Shown piece by piece: positions 32,313 to 39,623 of a stretch of DNA of 41,257 bases; positions within the stretch are counted from its first letter, which is position 1; every line of letters starts with the position of its first letter. The stretch spans positions 1-41,257 of the forward strand of contig JAJYOP010000015.1 in NCBI GenBank assembly GCA_021796115.1. Direction: 5' to 3'. The stretch comes from a bacterium (lineage in GTDB: Bacteria; Omnitrophota; Gorgyraeia; Duberdicusellales; 4484-171). Made by a program: the position numbers and the translations under genes. The notes under the pieces are model-generated. The model was not told where the DNA came from and searched no databases. It worked only from the letters and a program-made list of their open reading frames with translations.

Positions 32313-33974
32313 ATGTTTTGTAGACAATGTGAACAGGCAGCAAGAGGTGAGGGGTGTACGATAAGCGGAGTGTGCGGCAAGATTAACGATGTGGCAGCCT
32401 TGCAAGATTTTCTTATCTATGCTTTAAAAGGAATATCTGTCTACGCGGATTTGGCGAGAAAATTAAGTATAAAAGATAGAGAAACGGATTTATTCGTAAT
32501 CGAAGGCCTTTTTACGACAGTGACTAATGTAAATTTTTCTGCTCCTGCCATCGTCGAAAGAATTTATAAAGCTTACGAAATAAAAGAAAAAATAAAGAAA
32601 TTATTTCTTGAAGCTTATCGCCGAAAAAACGGCAAGCCGTTTGCGGGTAATTTAGCGCCAAATGCCGATTTTAAACCGCAGGAGAGCCTAGATACTCTTC
32701 TTGATGAAGCGCGTAAACATGGCATAGTGGAACAAAATTTAGATAAAGATGTGCAGAGTTTGCGCGAAATCCTTCTTTATGGGTTAAAAGGTATGGCGGC
32801 TTATGCTGACCATGCCTTTATTCTTGGCGAAGAGGATGAAGAGGTAGAGGCATTTTTTCATAAAGGCTTAAGCTCGTTAGTTGACGATAAATTGGCAGAC
32901 GGAGATTATATTTCGTTAATCATGGAATTCGGCAAAGTAAATCTTAAGTGCCTTGAATTGCTGGACCGGGCTAATACAAAACATTACGGAAATCCCGTTC
33001 CTACAAAAGTAGCCCTTGGCGTAAAGAAAGGCCCGGCAATTATCGTTTCAGGTCATGACCTCATGGATTTAGAACAATTACTTGAGCAAACCAAAAATAC
33101 CGGAATAAATGTCTATACTCACAGCGAAATGCTCCCGGCGCACGGCTATCCTGAGCTTAAAAAATATAAACATCTTACCGGCCACTTCGGAAGTGCCTGG
33201 CAAAATCAGCGAAAAGAGTTCGCTAATATACCGGCAGCAATACTCATGACGACAAATTGTATCCAGGAGCCAAAAGCTTCATATAAAGACAGGATCTTTA
33301 CAACCAGCCTTGTCAGATGGCCCAATGCCCAGCACATTGAGGGCGTTAATGATAAAAAAGATTTCAGCGCGATAATAAAGAAGGCAAAAGAGCTTGGCGG
33401 TTTTAAAGAGGATGCAATAGAAAAAGAAATCGTTGTTGGATTCGGCCATCATACAGTTCTTAGCCTGGCAGGAAAAATTATCGAGGCGGTTAAAGCAAAA
33501 ACTATCCGCCATTTCTTCCTCATCGGCGGCTGTGACGGCGCAAAACCAGGCAGGAATTATTATACGGAATTCGCGCAAAAAGTTCCGGCTGACTGCCTTA
33601 TGCTTACTCTTGCTTGCGGAAAATTCAGGTTCAATAAACTGGACTTCGGTTATATCGGAGATTTTCCAAGGTTACTTGATTGCGGCCAGTGCAATGACAG
33701 CTATTCAGCGATAAAAATAGCTTTGGCTCTTGCCGAAGCGTTTAAATGCAGCGTAAATAGTCTGCCGCTATCGCTCATCCTTTCCTGGTATGAGCAAAAA
33801 GCGGTGTGCATTCTTCTGACATTGCTTTCTCTGGGTATAAAAAATATAAGGCTTGGGCCGACGCTGCCGGCGTTCATAAGCCCAAATGTTCTGAAAGTGC
33901 TGGTTGATAAATTCAACATCAGGCCGATTAAGACACCGGAAGAAGATTTGCAGGAAATACTGCACACCTCATAA
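32313..33974 (+). CDS. hcp: Hydroxylamine reductase / hybrid-cluster protein
   Basis: 553 residues. Hcp carries a cubane and a hybrid Fe-S-O cluster and acts as NO or hydroxylamine reductase and in S-nitrosation control. The N-terminal cluster motif C3-x2-C6-x8-C15-x5-C21 is the [4Fe-4S] form of strict anaerobes. Later hybrid-cluster motifs include HSEMLPAHGYP, AILMTTNCIQEP, and FLIGGCDGAKPGRNYYTEFA, LTLACGKFRFN and LLDCGQCNDSYSA. Strong AAGGAGG at 32299-32305. Cotranscribed with the Rrf2 regulator. No Hcr reductase is adjacent. Confidence 0.97.
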   Translation: MFCRQCEQAARGEGCTISGVCGKINDVAALQDFLIYALKGISVYADLARKLSIKDRETDLFVIEGLFTTVTNVNFSAPAIVERIYKAYEIKEKIKKLFLEAYRRKNGKPFAGNLAPNADFKPQESLDTLLDEARKHGIVEQNLDKDVQSLREILLYGLKGMAAYADHAFILGEEDEEVEAFFHKGLSSLVDDKLADGDYISLIMEFGKVNLKCLELLDRANTKHYGNPVPTKVALGVKKGPAIIVSGHDLMDLEQLLEQTKNTGINVYTHSEMLPAHGYPELKKYKHLTGHFGSAWQNQRKEFANIPAAILMTTNCIQEPKASYKDRIFTTSLVRWPNAQHIEGVNDKKDFSAIIKKAKELGGFKEDAIEKEIVVGFGHHTVLSLAGKIIEAVKAKTIRHFFLIGGCDGAKPGRNYYTEFAQKVPADCLMLTLACGKFRFNKLDFGYIGDFPRLLDCGQCNDSYSAIKIALALAEAFKCSVNSLPLSLILSWYEQKAVCILLTLLSLGIKNIRLGPTLPAFISPNVLKVLVDKFNIRPIKTPEEDLQEILHTS

Positions 33975-34053
33975 GTATTGCCTAAAGCCTTCATAGTGGT
34001 AAAATAAAAACAATTATCAGGTATAATAATAACAGTTTTAAGGGGAGGCCTAT

Positions 34054-34392
34054 ATGATATTCAAACCATTTTTACGGGTATTTGCATTGATTCCTTTTTC
34101 GATACTTCTCGCGATTAGCTTTTTTATTCTGGTTGTGCTTACTAATGTTAAAAATAAGCTCATCAAAATATTTGGATATCTTGTCATTCTGATTATTTGG
34201 GTATCAGCTTCCATAATTGGCTACACTGTGATTTTTAGCCCATCAATTCAATGCCCTAATATGTTTATGCATCGCGGTATGCTTGAGAAGGGCAAGGGCA
34301 TGATTAAGGGCAGCGGCATGCTTGAGAAAAGTAGAGGAGAGTTATCGGAATCTCAAACACCTCTTTGTCCGGACGGTAGGAAAGTAAAATAA
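34054..34392 (+). CDS. Small membrane protein, unknown
   Basis: 112 residues with GGGGAGG (34041-34047) at good distance. Two hydrophobic helices (about 10-31 and 36-60) are followed by a hydrophilic tail with a near-repeat: RGMLEKGKGMIKGSGMLEKS. One cysteine lies in the loop (QCPN) and one near the end (LCPDGR). A TATAAT at 34022-34027 may be its -10. I do not recognise a family; the C-terminal PDG is close to endings seen in pilin-like accessory proteins but that is weak. Confidence 0.6.
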   Translation: MIFKPFLRVFALIPFSILLAISFFILVVLTNVKNKLIKIFGYLVILIIWVSASIIGYTVIFSPSIQCPNMFMHRGMLEKGKGMIKGSGMLEKSRGELSESQTPLCPDGRKVK

Positions 34393-34420
34393 ATCCAATT
34401 GAGCCATTAGTTTAAAAATA

Positions 34421-34792
34421 ATGCGGCTTGAAGGTTTTAAGATACACGAAAAAGACATAAGCGAAAAATTCATAAAAGCAAAAGGCCCGGGCGGGCAGCA
34501 TACGAATAAAACTTCAAGTTGTGTATATCTTCGACACATACCAACCGGCATCGAGGTAAAGTGCCAGAAAGAACGCTCTCAGATGCTTAACCGTTATATC
34601 GCCAGAAAAATTCTCATCGAAAAAATAATTGCCTATAAATCCGCAGAGCTTTTAAAGAAAAAAAGCGCAGAAGAAAAAATTAAACGCCGGTTTCGCCGGA
34701 GACCTAAGAGAATTAAAATAAAAATTCTTGAAAATAAGCGGAGGCATGCGGAGAAAAAAAGATTCAGGTTTAAAAAAATAAATTTAGAATAA
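34421..34792 (+). CDS. Release-factor-like GGQ protein (ArfB/YaeJ-like)
   Basis: 123 residues. It carries the peptidyl-tRNA hydrolysis motif GPGGQHTNKT (GGQ at about residues 25-27) in an RF-1 domain and ends in a strongly basic tail (KRRFRRRPKRIKIKIL), as ArfB uses to enter the empty mRNA channel. It lacks the codon-recognition domain of RF1/RF2. It is therefore expected to rescue stalled ribosomes. No clear Shine-Dalgarno precedes the ATG. It could alternatively be an RF-H-like peptide release protein. Confidence 0.8.
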   Translation: MRLEGFKIHEKDISEKFIKAKGPGGQHTNKTSSCVYLRHIPTGIEVKCQKERSQMLNRYIARKILIEKIIAYKSAELLKKKSAEEKIKRRFRRRPKRIKIKILENKRRHAEKKRFRFKKINLE

Positions 34793-34948
34793 AAACCCCA
34801 CTCGCTCACTTTGTTCGTCCCAAGCTAAAGCTTGGGACAATGCGACCAAGTCTTTTTACTTCGCAAAAAGACAGTCTCATTGCTTGGAGTAATTCACACT
34901 ATCGTTTTTTCTGCGCGCGGTGCGCTTGAAAAAATGATGTGTTCATCG
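34793..34948 (+). promoter_or_regulatory. Composite structured element, partial copy D (DUF4190 leader)
   Basis: After a 10-bp perfect palindrome GTCCCAAGCT/AGCTTGGGAC (34827-34848) comes a diverged core (CCAAG...AAAAAGAC...CTTGG), then AGTAATTC and the second hairpin (34895-34911 with 34928-34941). The hairpin carries TTTTTTCTGCGC and GCGCTTGAAAAAA, as in copy B. It ends TTCAT next to GGGAGG. The first hairpin is not recognisable. Confidence 0.6.
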
Positions 34949-34959
34949 GGAGGTGGATT

Positions 34960-35592
34960 ATGGGTGATTTAGCGCAGCGCAAAACGCACGGTTTGGCGAT
35001 AGCCAGTTTGGTGCTCGGATGTTTTTTTATAATTCCCCTGTTGGGTTTTGTTTTGGGCCTTATCGCAGCCATTCTTGGCATAATCGCTCTGGTGTCAATT
35101 TCCAATAAAAAAGATACTTATAAAGGCAACGCCATGGCCATTACCGGCATAGTGCTTGGAGTTATAGGAACAATAATCATGCCTTTCATCGCGCTTTTGG
35201 CGGCGATAGCCATACCCAATCTTTTAAGAGCACGCATTTCGGCGCAAGAATCAGCAACAGCTGCTGCTATGCAAACAATAGTTAGTGCTGAAATATCATA
35301 TCGCGCAGCTCACTCTTCATACGCCAGTTTAAACACTTTAGCTAACGAAGTCCCTCCTTATATAGACCAACAACTTGGTAGCGGTTCAAGGGATGGTTAT
35401 AATTTTTCACTGAAAGATTTTAGCGATTCAGGTTTTTATGTTGTTGCCACTCCTATTGAAAACCAATACGTTGGACGTACATTTTATATTGACGAAAAGG
35501 GTGTATTGTGCCGCACAGACAGCCACGAAACTCAAAGTGTAAGCGGCCGCCAAACCGAAGGTTGTCCGGCTGGGTTTTCAGAAGTAAAATAA
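34960..35592 (+). CDS. DUF4190 / pseudopilin-like fusion membrane protein
   Basis: 210 residues from ATG 34960 (GGGAGG at 34948-34953). Residues about 10-75 follow the DUF4190 pattern (LAIASLVLGCFFIIPLLGFV, a second hydrophobic helix, GNAMAITGIVLGVIG). The second part reads LLAAIAIPNLLRARISAQES, then AAMQTIVSAEISYRAAHSSY, the helix-to-loop pattern of type IV pilins and pseudopilins. It has no prepilin peptidase site (GF[ST]LIE), so the pilin helix is an internal membrane segment. A C-terminal globular part has two cysteines. Fusion seen in sequence; role unknown. Confidence 0.72.
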   Translation: MGDLAQRKTHGLAIASLVLGCFFIIPLLGFVLGLIAAILGIIALVSISNKKDTYKGNAMAITGIVLGVIGTIIMPFIALLAAIAIPNLLRARISAQESATAAAMQTIVSAEISYRAAHSSYASLNTLANEVPPYIDQQLGSGSRDGYNFSLKDFSDSGFYVVATPIENQYVGRTFYIDEKGVLCRTDSHETQSVSGRQTEGCPAGFSEVK

Positions 35593-35711
35593 CTTAAATC
35601 GCGTATCACATAAGTTATACTTTTGTAAAAAAATTTTTATCCCGAAAACGTTTAACACCAAAACACTATATTTTTCAAGCATTTTTTGCACTTAAAATTT
35701 TTGGGCAATTC

Positions 35712-35740
35712 TTGTAAATTGTGCAAAAATATGGTATATC
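35712..35740 (+). promoter_or_regulatory. Possible promoter for the c-di-GMP riboswitch unit
   Basis: TTGTAA (35712-35717), 17 bases, TATATC (35735-35740). Each hexamer matches consensus in four of six positions. The transcript would start shortly before the aptamer. Confidence 0.4.
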
Positions 35741-35782
35741 CAAATTGGAAAAGGGTAAAAATGACAATTTGGTAAAAGCACC

Positions 35783-35901
35783 TTACCCGGATTAACTTCC
35801 GGATAACCTGCTGAAAAAGGCAAACTCCGAGTAATCGGAGGACGCAAAGCTAAAGGGTCCAGATAAACCTGGACAGCCTGGCCGCCAGATGAGGTGGGTA
35901 A
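35783..35901 (+). promoter_or_regulatory. Cyclic di-GMP-I (GEMM-I) riboswitch
   Basis: Conserved core blocks of the class are present in order: GGCAAAC (35819-35825), P2 stem CTCCGA/TCGGAG closed by the GNRA tetraloop GTAA (35831-35834), GACGCAAAGC (35841-35850), AAAGGGTCC, a P3 stem GTCCAG/CTGGAC (35857-35874), then ACAGCCTGGCCGCC. P1 is ACCTGCTG with CAGATGAGGT, extended by TTACCC/GGGTAA. The base that selects c-di-GMP over cGAMP appears to be G, but I place it by alignment from memory. Two terminators follow, so it most likely controls transcription of the RHH-like and TIGR04073-type genes. Confidence 0.9.
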
Positions 35902-35903
35902 AG

Positions 35904-35935
35904 ACCTTGAGTTTGCCTCAAGGTTTTTGTTTTTT
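35904..35935 (+). terminator. Intrinsic terminator, riboswitch expression platform
   Basis: ACCTTGAG (35904-35911), loop TTTGC, CTCAAGGT (35917-35924), then TTTTGTTTTTT. CCTCA of its right arm (35916-35920) could instead pair with TGAGG of the P1 right strand (35890-35894), giving a possible antiterminator. Confidence 0.88.
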
Positions 35936-35937
35936 AG

Positions 35938-35967
35938 ACCCCAAGCTTGGCTTGGGGTTTTGTTTTT
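35938..35967 (+). terminator. Second tandem intrinsic terminator
   Basis: ACCCCAAG (35938-35945), loop CTTGG, CTTGGGGT (35951-35958), then TTTGTTTTT. It backs up the first terminator. Confidence 0.85.
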
Positions 35968-36075
35968 CGTCTTTAAATAAGACAAAAAACAACTGCTGCA
36001 AAGCCCGACCGGCGATTAATCATGAAGGGCGAAGCAGAGTATGAGAAAATTATTTGTGGTGGTGGAGGAGGCGAC

Positions 36076-36339
36076 ATGAATCTGAAGGATACGCAAAATC
36101 AAGCTCATCTTAAACATCGTGTAATAACGATGCTTGACAGAGAGGAGCTCGAATTTCTTGATAAGTTGGGTAAGGACGCGCTCTTTTCCACAGGACATAA
36201 ACTTTCCTATAACGAAATCTTGCGTGCCCTTATCGATTTTTCAAGGGAGGTCGGGCTTTCGGCAGACAACGTTGATTCGGATATGGCTTTAAAGGAAAAG
36301 TTATTCAGACAAATCCGCGAAGGATTGAAGAAGAAATAA
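36076..36339 (+). CDS. Small RHH-like protein downstream of the c-di-GMP riboswitch
   Basis: 87 residues from ATG 36076, set by GGAGGAGG (36064-36071); an ATG at 36022 has no ribosome binding site. The segment RVITMLDREELEFLDKLGKD, then KLSYNEILRALIDFS has the strand-helix-helix plan of ribbon-helix-helix DNA-binding proteins. No partner toxin is present. It lies 108 bases after the terminators and 13 bases before the secreted-protein gene, so both should be under riboswitch control. RHH assignment is by pattern only. Confidence 0.62.
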   Translation: MNLKDTQNQAHLKHRVITMLDREELEFLDKLGKDALFSTGHKLSYNEILRALIDFSREVGLSADNVDSDMALKEKLFRQIREGLKKK

Positions 36340-36352
36340 CGGGAGGTGCACA

Positions 36353-36820
36353 ATGAAAAAATTCGTGGCAGCCGTAATCATAACACTGGCTTTGACAACG
36401 CAGGGTTATCCACTAAATACGGAGATTACCCCTCCTTCGGCTATTTCGTTAACCGAAGTAAACCCATATCGCATAGAAGCGGCTGAATCGTCTCATCCCA
36501 CAACAAAAGCTGCGCAGGCGATGGAAACTTCTTACGAGGGGACGCCGGTTGAAAAAATCAGCGATGGCGTAACAAATATGGCGACATCATGGGCAGATGT
36601 ACCTGCCAAAATCGCGGAAGTTTCAGAAAAAGATAATCTTTTTCTGGGAGTTACGCTAGGGCTTGGCGAGGGCTTGGTTTCCGGAGTAGCCAGAGGCGTT
36701 TCCGGAGCAGCTGACACGGCAACATTTGCCGCGCCACCTTATAATAAGCCTTTGATGAAACCGGAATATAAAGTGGAAAATCCTGACCAAGGTTTTAAAG
36801 TCGATATTCTTAAATGGTAA
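36353..36820 (+). CDS. TIGR04073-type exosortase-associated secreted protein
   Basis: 155 residues with GGGAGGTG upstream. A signal peptide (1-18, ending about QGYP) precedes a spacer of 45 residues and the TIGR04073-like core: EKISDGVTNMATSWADVPAK, then GVTLGLGEGLVSGVARGVSG, ADTATFAAP and MKPEY. Proteins of this type accompany exosortase/exopolysaccharide systems in environmental bacteria; their exact role is unknown. Control by a c-di-GMP riboswitch fits an envelope or matrix role. No exosortase gene is in the window. Confidence 0.78.
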   Translation: MKKFVAAVIITLALTTQGYPLNTEITPPSAISLTEVNPYRIEAAESSHPTTKAAQAMETSYEGTPVEKISDGVTNMATSWADVPAKIAEVSEKDNLFLGVTLGLGEGLVSGVARGVSGAADTATFAAPPYNKPLMKPEYKVENPDQGFKVDILKW

Positions 36821-36885
36821 AGGGGAGGCGCGGGGCCAGATACCTTTATCGTATTTGGTCCTGTCTTTATCCCGTTTTCGTAAAG

Positions 36886-36932
36886 ATGGTTACGGTGATT
36901 TTGTCAAAATCGCTGTAGCCATTTTATTTTTT
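36886..36932 (+). terminator. Intrinsic terminator after the TIGR04073-type gene
   Basis: A 17-base stem with three G-T pairs (36886-36902 with 36906-36922), loop GTC, then TTTTATTTTTT. A further hairpin GGGCCAGATAC/GTATTTGGTCC lies just before it (36834-36862). Confidence 0.88.
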
Positions 36933-37067
36933 AATTCCTCATTCCCGCCGTCAGCATCTTTTTGTTAACTAGACAACTAATATAAGACGGTATGTTAAAT
37001 CTTATATAAATTCTACAAATCCAACAGGCCATGTCTTGTCCTGTTTCTCGCAGGGACGTACTATTTT

Positions 37068-37239
37068 CCCAGCGTGTCCTGTCTTATCTGTTTTCTCACA
37101 GCAACGCTTGCCTCGCCCCGGCGTGGAGGGGCTGCGCTCGGAAAAAAACTTTTGCTCTTGCCGGAATGTTGGTCGCAGACAAACCATGTCCGCAAAAGTT
37201 TTTTACGTGCTGTTCGAAAACAGCCAAGCCACCCACTGG
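37068..37239. repeat. MITE-like repeat U1, copy 2
   Basis: Reverse-complement copy of 11741-11913, highly similar across AAACTTTTGCTCTTGCCGG and CAGACAAACCATGTCCGC. A partial direct duplication of its first 30 bases precedes it at 37026-37057. ORFs through it are not credible. Together with U2 it fills the interval 36933-37520. Confidence 0.8.
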
Positions 37240-37258
37240 TTTAATAGAAGATAGGGAT

Positions 37259-37520
37259 AATGAAACTGACAATTTTTGAGCGAAATACGATTTTAGCCAA
37301 AGCAGGCTTTTGTGGCGAGGGCATCCAAACGTGGATAAACATTTGGACGGCGAGGATGTCCGAGCCCCGCCAAAAGTCGGGGCGAGTCCTTCGACTCACT
37401 TCGTTCGCTCAGGATGGTGAGCGAGTAAAACGAGTCGAACCATTTCCGAGCCGCCGAGACACAAAAGAACTTTGGCGTTAAGAAATCGACTCTTTGAGCG
37501 AAAAAATTGTTAGTTTTATT
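37259..37520. repeat. MITE-like repeat U2, copy 2
   Basis: Opposite-orientation copy of 11970-12230, 262 bases, with terminal inverted repeats AATGAAACTGACAATTTTT and AAAAATTGTTAGTTTTATT. It carries the same TTCGACTC...GAGTCGAA core. No coding content. Confidence 0.85.
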
Positions 37521-37567
37521 AGATACGGGATTTTCACGGTTTCGTGGCACTACCCTAATGTAATTTT

Positions 37568-37597
37568 TTGTGCAAAATTTCTTTAAAGTGGTATAAT
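37568..37597 (+). promoter_or_regulatory. Promoter of the OsmC-RsbW-STAS-Mla operon
   Basis: TTGTGC (37568-37573), 18 bases, TATAAT (37592-37597), 14 bases before the ATG. The leader would be very short and lacks a Shine-Dalgarno. Confidence 0.55.
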
Positions 37598-37611
37598 TCA
37601 AATACGTCATT

Positions 37612-38013
37612 ATGGAAATAAAGGTAAATATTCAATCAAAACATAACGGGAAATTCGCCGTTAATTGTGCCTCTTCGAATAAAACTTTTAACGTAGACGT
37701 AAGTAAAGATACGTCTTTGTTGGAAGGGCCTAACCCGTTAGAGGTTTTTTTAAGCGCATTAGGCAGTTGCATCAGTGTCTATGCTGAAAAATATTTAACC
37801 CAGCACTCGATAGAATTTAAAAATCTAAAAGCGGAGGCAACCGCTGAATTTTCTACGGAATCTCCAAGCAGGCTGATCAATATAAAAGTCAAGGTTTCTA
37901 CTGACGCTAAACTTAATAAGGAAGCTAAAGAAATTTTCTTTAGGTTTATGAAAAACTGTCCGGTCCACAACACAATTATTTATACTAAAGAAATAGATAT
38001 CAGCGTAGAATAA
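37612..38013 (+). CDS. OsmC-family protein
   Basis: 133 residues. OsmC/Ohr proteins reduce organic hydroperoxides with two cysteines. Here these are in LGSCISVYAEKY (about C53) and KNCPVHNTI (about C119), the correct family places. NPLEVFLSALGSC is the standard helix. It is more like the OsmC/YhfA branch than Ohr. First gene of a tight operon; the next ATG directly follows its stop codon. Confidence 0.9.
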   Translation: MEIKVNIQSKHNGKFAVNCASSNKTFNVDVSKDTSLLEGPNPLEVFLSALGSCISVYAEKYLTQHSIEFKNLKAEATAEFSTESPSRLINIKVKVSTDAKLNKEAKEIFFRFMKNCPVHNTIIYTKEIDISVE

Positions 38014-38430
38014 ATGGTTATAAGTTTAACACTGCCTTCGGAGTTGAAAATTGTACCGGAAACAACCCTCGGCATTATCAAAAAAATAAAGTCAAAAAAT
38101 ATAAACGACGATACTCTTTTCAACCTCCGCTTAGCCCTGGAGGAAGCTTTGGTTAATGCAATCAAACATGGCAACAAACAAAATAAAGAGAGAAAAGTTA
38201 TCGTAAAAATAGCCGTTAGCTTAAACAAAATAACCATGGAAATTAAAGACGAAGGCCAGGGATTTAACCATAACAAACTTTCGTCTCCCATCGAAGCAAA
38301 AAATCTCAAAAAGCCTTATGGCAGGGGCGTATTTCTCATAAAAAAGCTTATGGATAAGGTGGAATTCTTTGATGGCGGTAGCAGGATAAAGATGGTAAAA
38401 TCGCTTACAAGGCGCAAGGAGGGGCAATAA
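38014..38430 (+). CDS. RsbW-like anti-sigma factor/serine kinase (HATPase_c_2)
   Basis: 138 residues, a single GHKL ATP-binding domain. N box LRLALEEALVNAIKHGN, G1 box KDEGQGFN and G2 box YGRGVFLIKKLMD are intact. It likely phosphorylates the STAS protein encoded next (start overlaps by one base) and may bind a sigma factor. No sigma factor gene or PP2C phosphatase lies in the window. Confidence 0.9.
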   Translation: MVISLTLPSELKIVPETTLGIIKKIKSKNINDDTLFNLRLALEEALVNAIKHGNKQNKERKVIVKIAVSLNKITMEIKDEGQGFNHNKLSSPIEAKNLKKPYGRGVFLIKKLMDKVEFFDGGSRIKMVKSLTRRKEGQ

Positions 38431-38762
38431 TGAATATAAACACAGAGAAAAAAAATGAAGTAATTATTTGCCACATCGATGGCGATATCAATATCAATAC
38501 TTCTCCGCAGTTACGCAAGGCCTTCGAGGAGTTTGTAGAGAAGGACATGAAAAAGATAATTGTAGATTTCTCTTCGGTTTCTTATATAGACAGCTCAGGC
38601 CTAGCTACATTTATAGAGTTGCTCCAGCGCCTCAAAAAATCAGGAGGGAGTTTCCGCATCTGCAGCATGAACCAGAAAGTGAAAAATATTTTTGAAGTTA
38701 CCAAACTTCATAAGATTTTTGAAATTTTTGATACACAATCATCCGCCGAAAATAATTTTTAA
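38430..38762 (+). CDS. STAS-domain anti-anti-sigma factor / MlaB-like protein
   Basis: 110 residues, a stand-alone STAS domain. The phosphorylation site IDSSGL (S55) is present, preceded by IIVDFSSVSY. AGGAGGGGC (38417-38425) gives a ribosome binding site. Gene order puts it both beside a kinase of the RsbW type and directly ahead of mlaE (TAAATG junction). It could serve as an anti-anti-sigma factor or as the MlaB-like subunit that supports MlaF; both are possible. Confidence 0.9.
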   Translation: MNINTEKKNEVIICHIDGDININTSPQLRKAFEEFVEKDMKKIIVDFSSVSYIDSSGLATFIELLQRLKKSGGSFRICSMNQKVKNIFEVTKLHKIFEIFDTQSSAENNF

Positions 38763-39551
38763 ATGATAACTAAAATCGGGAAAACCGCCATTGAACTTGC
38801 GAAAAACATAACAGGGGTATTTAGCCTTTTAGTAAGCATACTCTATTGGGCTGTTGTCGGGCCTTTTAAGGGCAAAGCTGCCGCGCGCCAGAGTATCTTT
38901 TCCCAAATGATTTTTGCCGGTCTCTCGTCAGGTCTCATCGTATTTTTCGTAACGATATTTACCGGAATAGTTTTAGCAATGCAATCAGCCTATCAACTGC
39001 AAAAAATGGGCGCAGTTTTGTATGTGGCATCGCTGGTCGCGATTTCTTTATGCCGCGAGCTTAGCCCGGTCCTGACCGCTCTCGTTGTTGCCGGACGTGT
39101 CGGCTCGGCTATAGCTGCAGAGCTTGGTACGATGAAGGTCAGCGAACAAATCGAAGCGCTTGAAACTATGGCGATTAACCCGGTGAGATTCCTGGCTGTA
39201 CCACGCTTCCTGGCTTTATTTTTCATGTTACCCTGCCTTACTATAATAGGTAATATCTCCGGTATGCTCGGCGGTTATCTCGTTGGCGTCTATAGCTTAA
39301 AAATAAATCCCGATTTATACATCCAGACAACCTTTAAATATTTGGAAATAAAAGATATTTATACAGGAATTACAAAATCATTTGTCTTCGCGGTAATAAT
39401 CGCGCTTATCGGGTGCTTTGAAGGATTAAATACCAAAGGCGGAGCCGAGGGGGTTGGCAGAGCGACAACCAGAAGCGTTGTCATAAGTTTTATCCTGATA
39501 ATTCTGGCCGATTGTGTCGTTACCGCCATATTCTATTTTTCTAAAATATAA
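38763..39551 (+). CDS. mlaE: MlaE-family ABC transporter permease
   Basis: 262 residues with about five membrane helices. The MlaE motifs GKAAARQSIFSQM, LCRELSPVLTALVVAGRVG and AAELGTMKVSEQIEALETMA are clear. It is the inner-membrane core of a phospholipid transporter that works with MlaF and an MCE protein across the periplasm. Start follows the STAS stop with no gap. Confidence 0.95.
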   Translation: MITKIGKTAIELAKNITGVFSLLVSILYWAVVGPFKGKAAARQSIFSQMIFAGLSSGLIVFFVTIFTGIVLAMQSAYQLQKMGAVLYVASLVAISLCRELSPVLTALVVAGRVGSAIAAELGTMKVSEQIEALETMAINPVRFLAVPRFLALFFMLPCLTIIGNISGMLGGYLVGVYSLKINPDLYIQTTFKYLEIKDIYTGITKSFVFAVIIALIGCFEGLNTKGGAEGVGRATTRSVVISFILIILADCVVTAIFYFSKI

Positions 39552-39555
39552 TTAT

Positions 39556-39623
39556 GAGTCCAGTCCTTCCAAAAATTGAAGGGCTGGAATGGAAATAAAA
39601 AGATTCAAGAAGGAAGAGTTGGA
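39556..39623 (+). repeat. Operon-internal hairpin between mlaE and mlaF
   Basis: CCAGTCCTTC (39560-39569) pairs with GAAGGGCTGG (39578-39587), 10 base pairs, 8-base loop. A third related block, GGAAGAGTTGGATGA (39612-39626), overlaps the mlaF ribosome binding site and start. Layout is like the element before bioD. Confidence 0.55.

Noticed and set aside
36022-36075. Earlier ATG for the RHH-like gene
   Set aside because: No ribosome binding site before 36022, whereas GGAGGAGG directly precedes ATG 36076.
37002-37610. ORFs in the 37 kb repeat block on both strands
   Set aside because: They are repeat-derived, overlap each other and lack ribosome binding sites.
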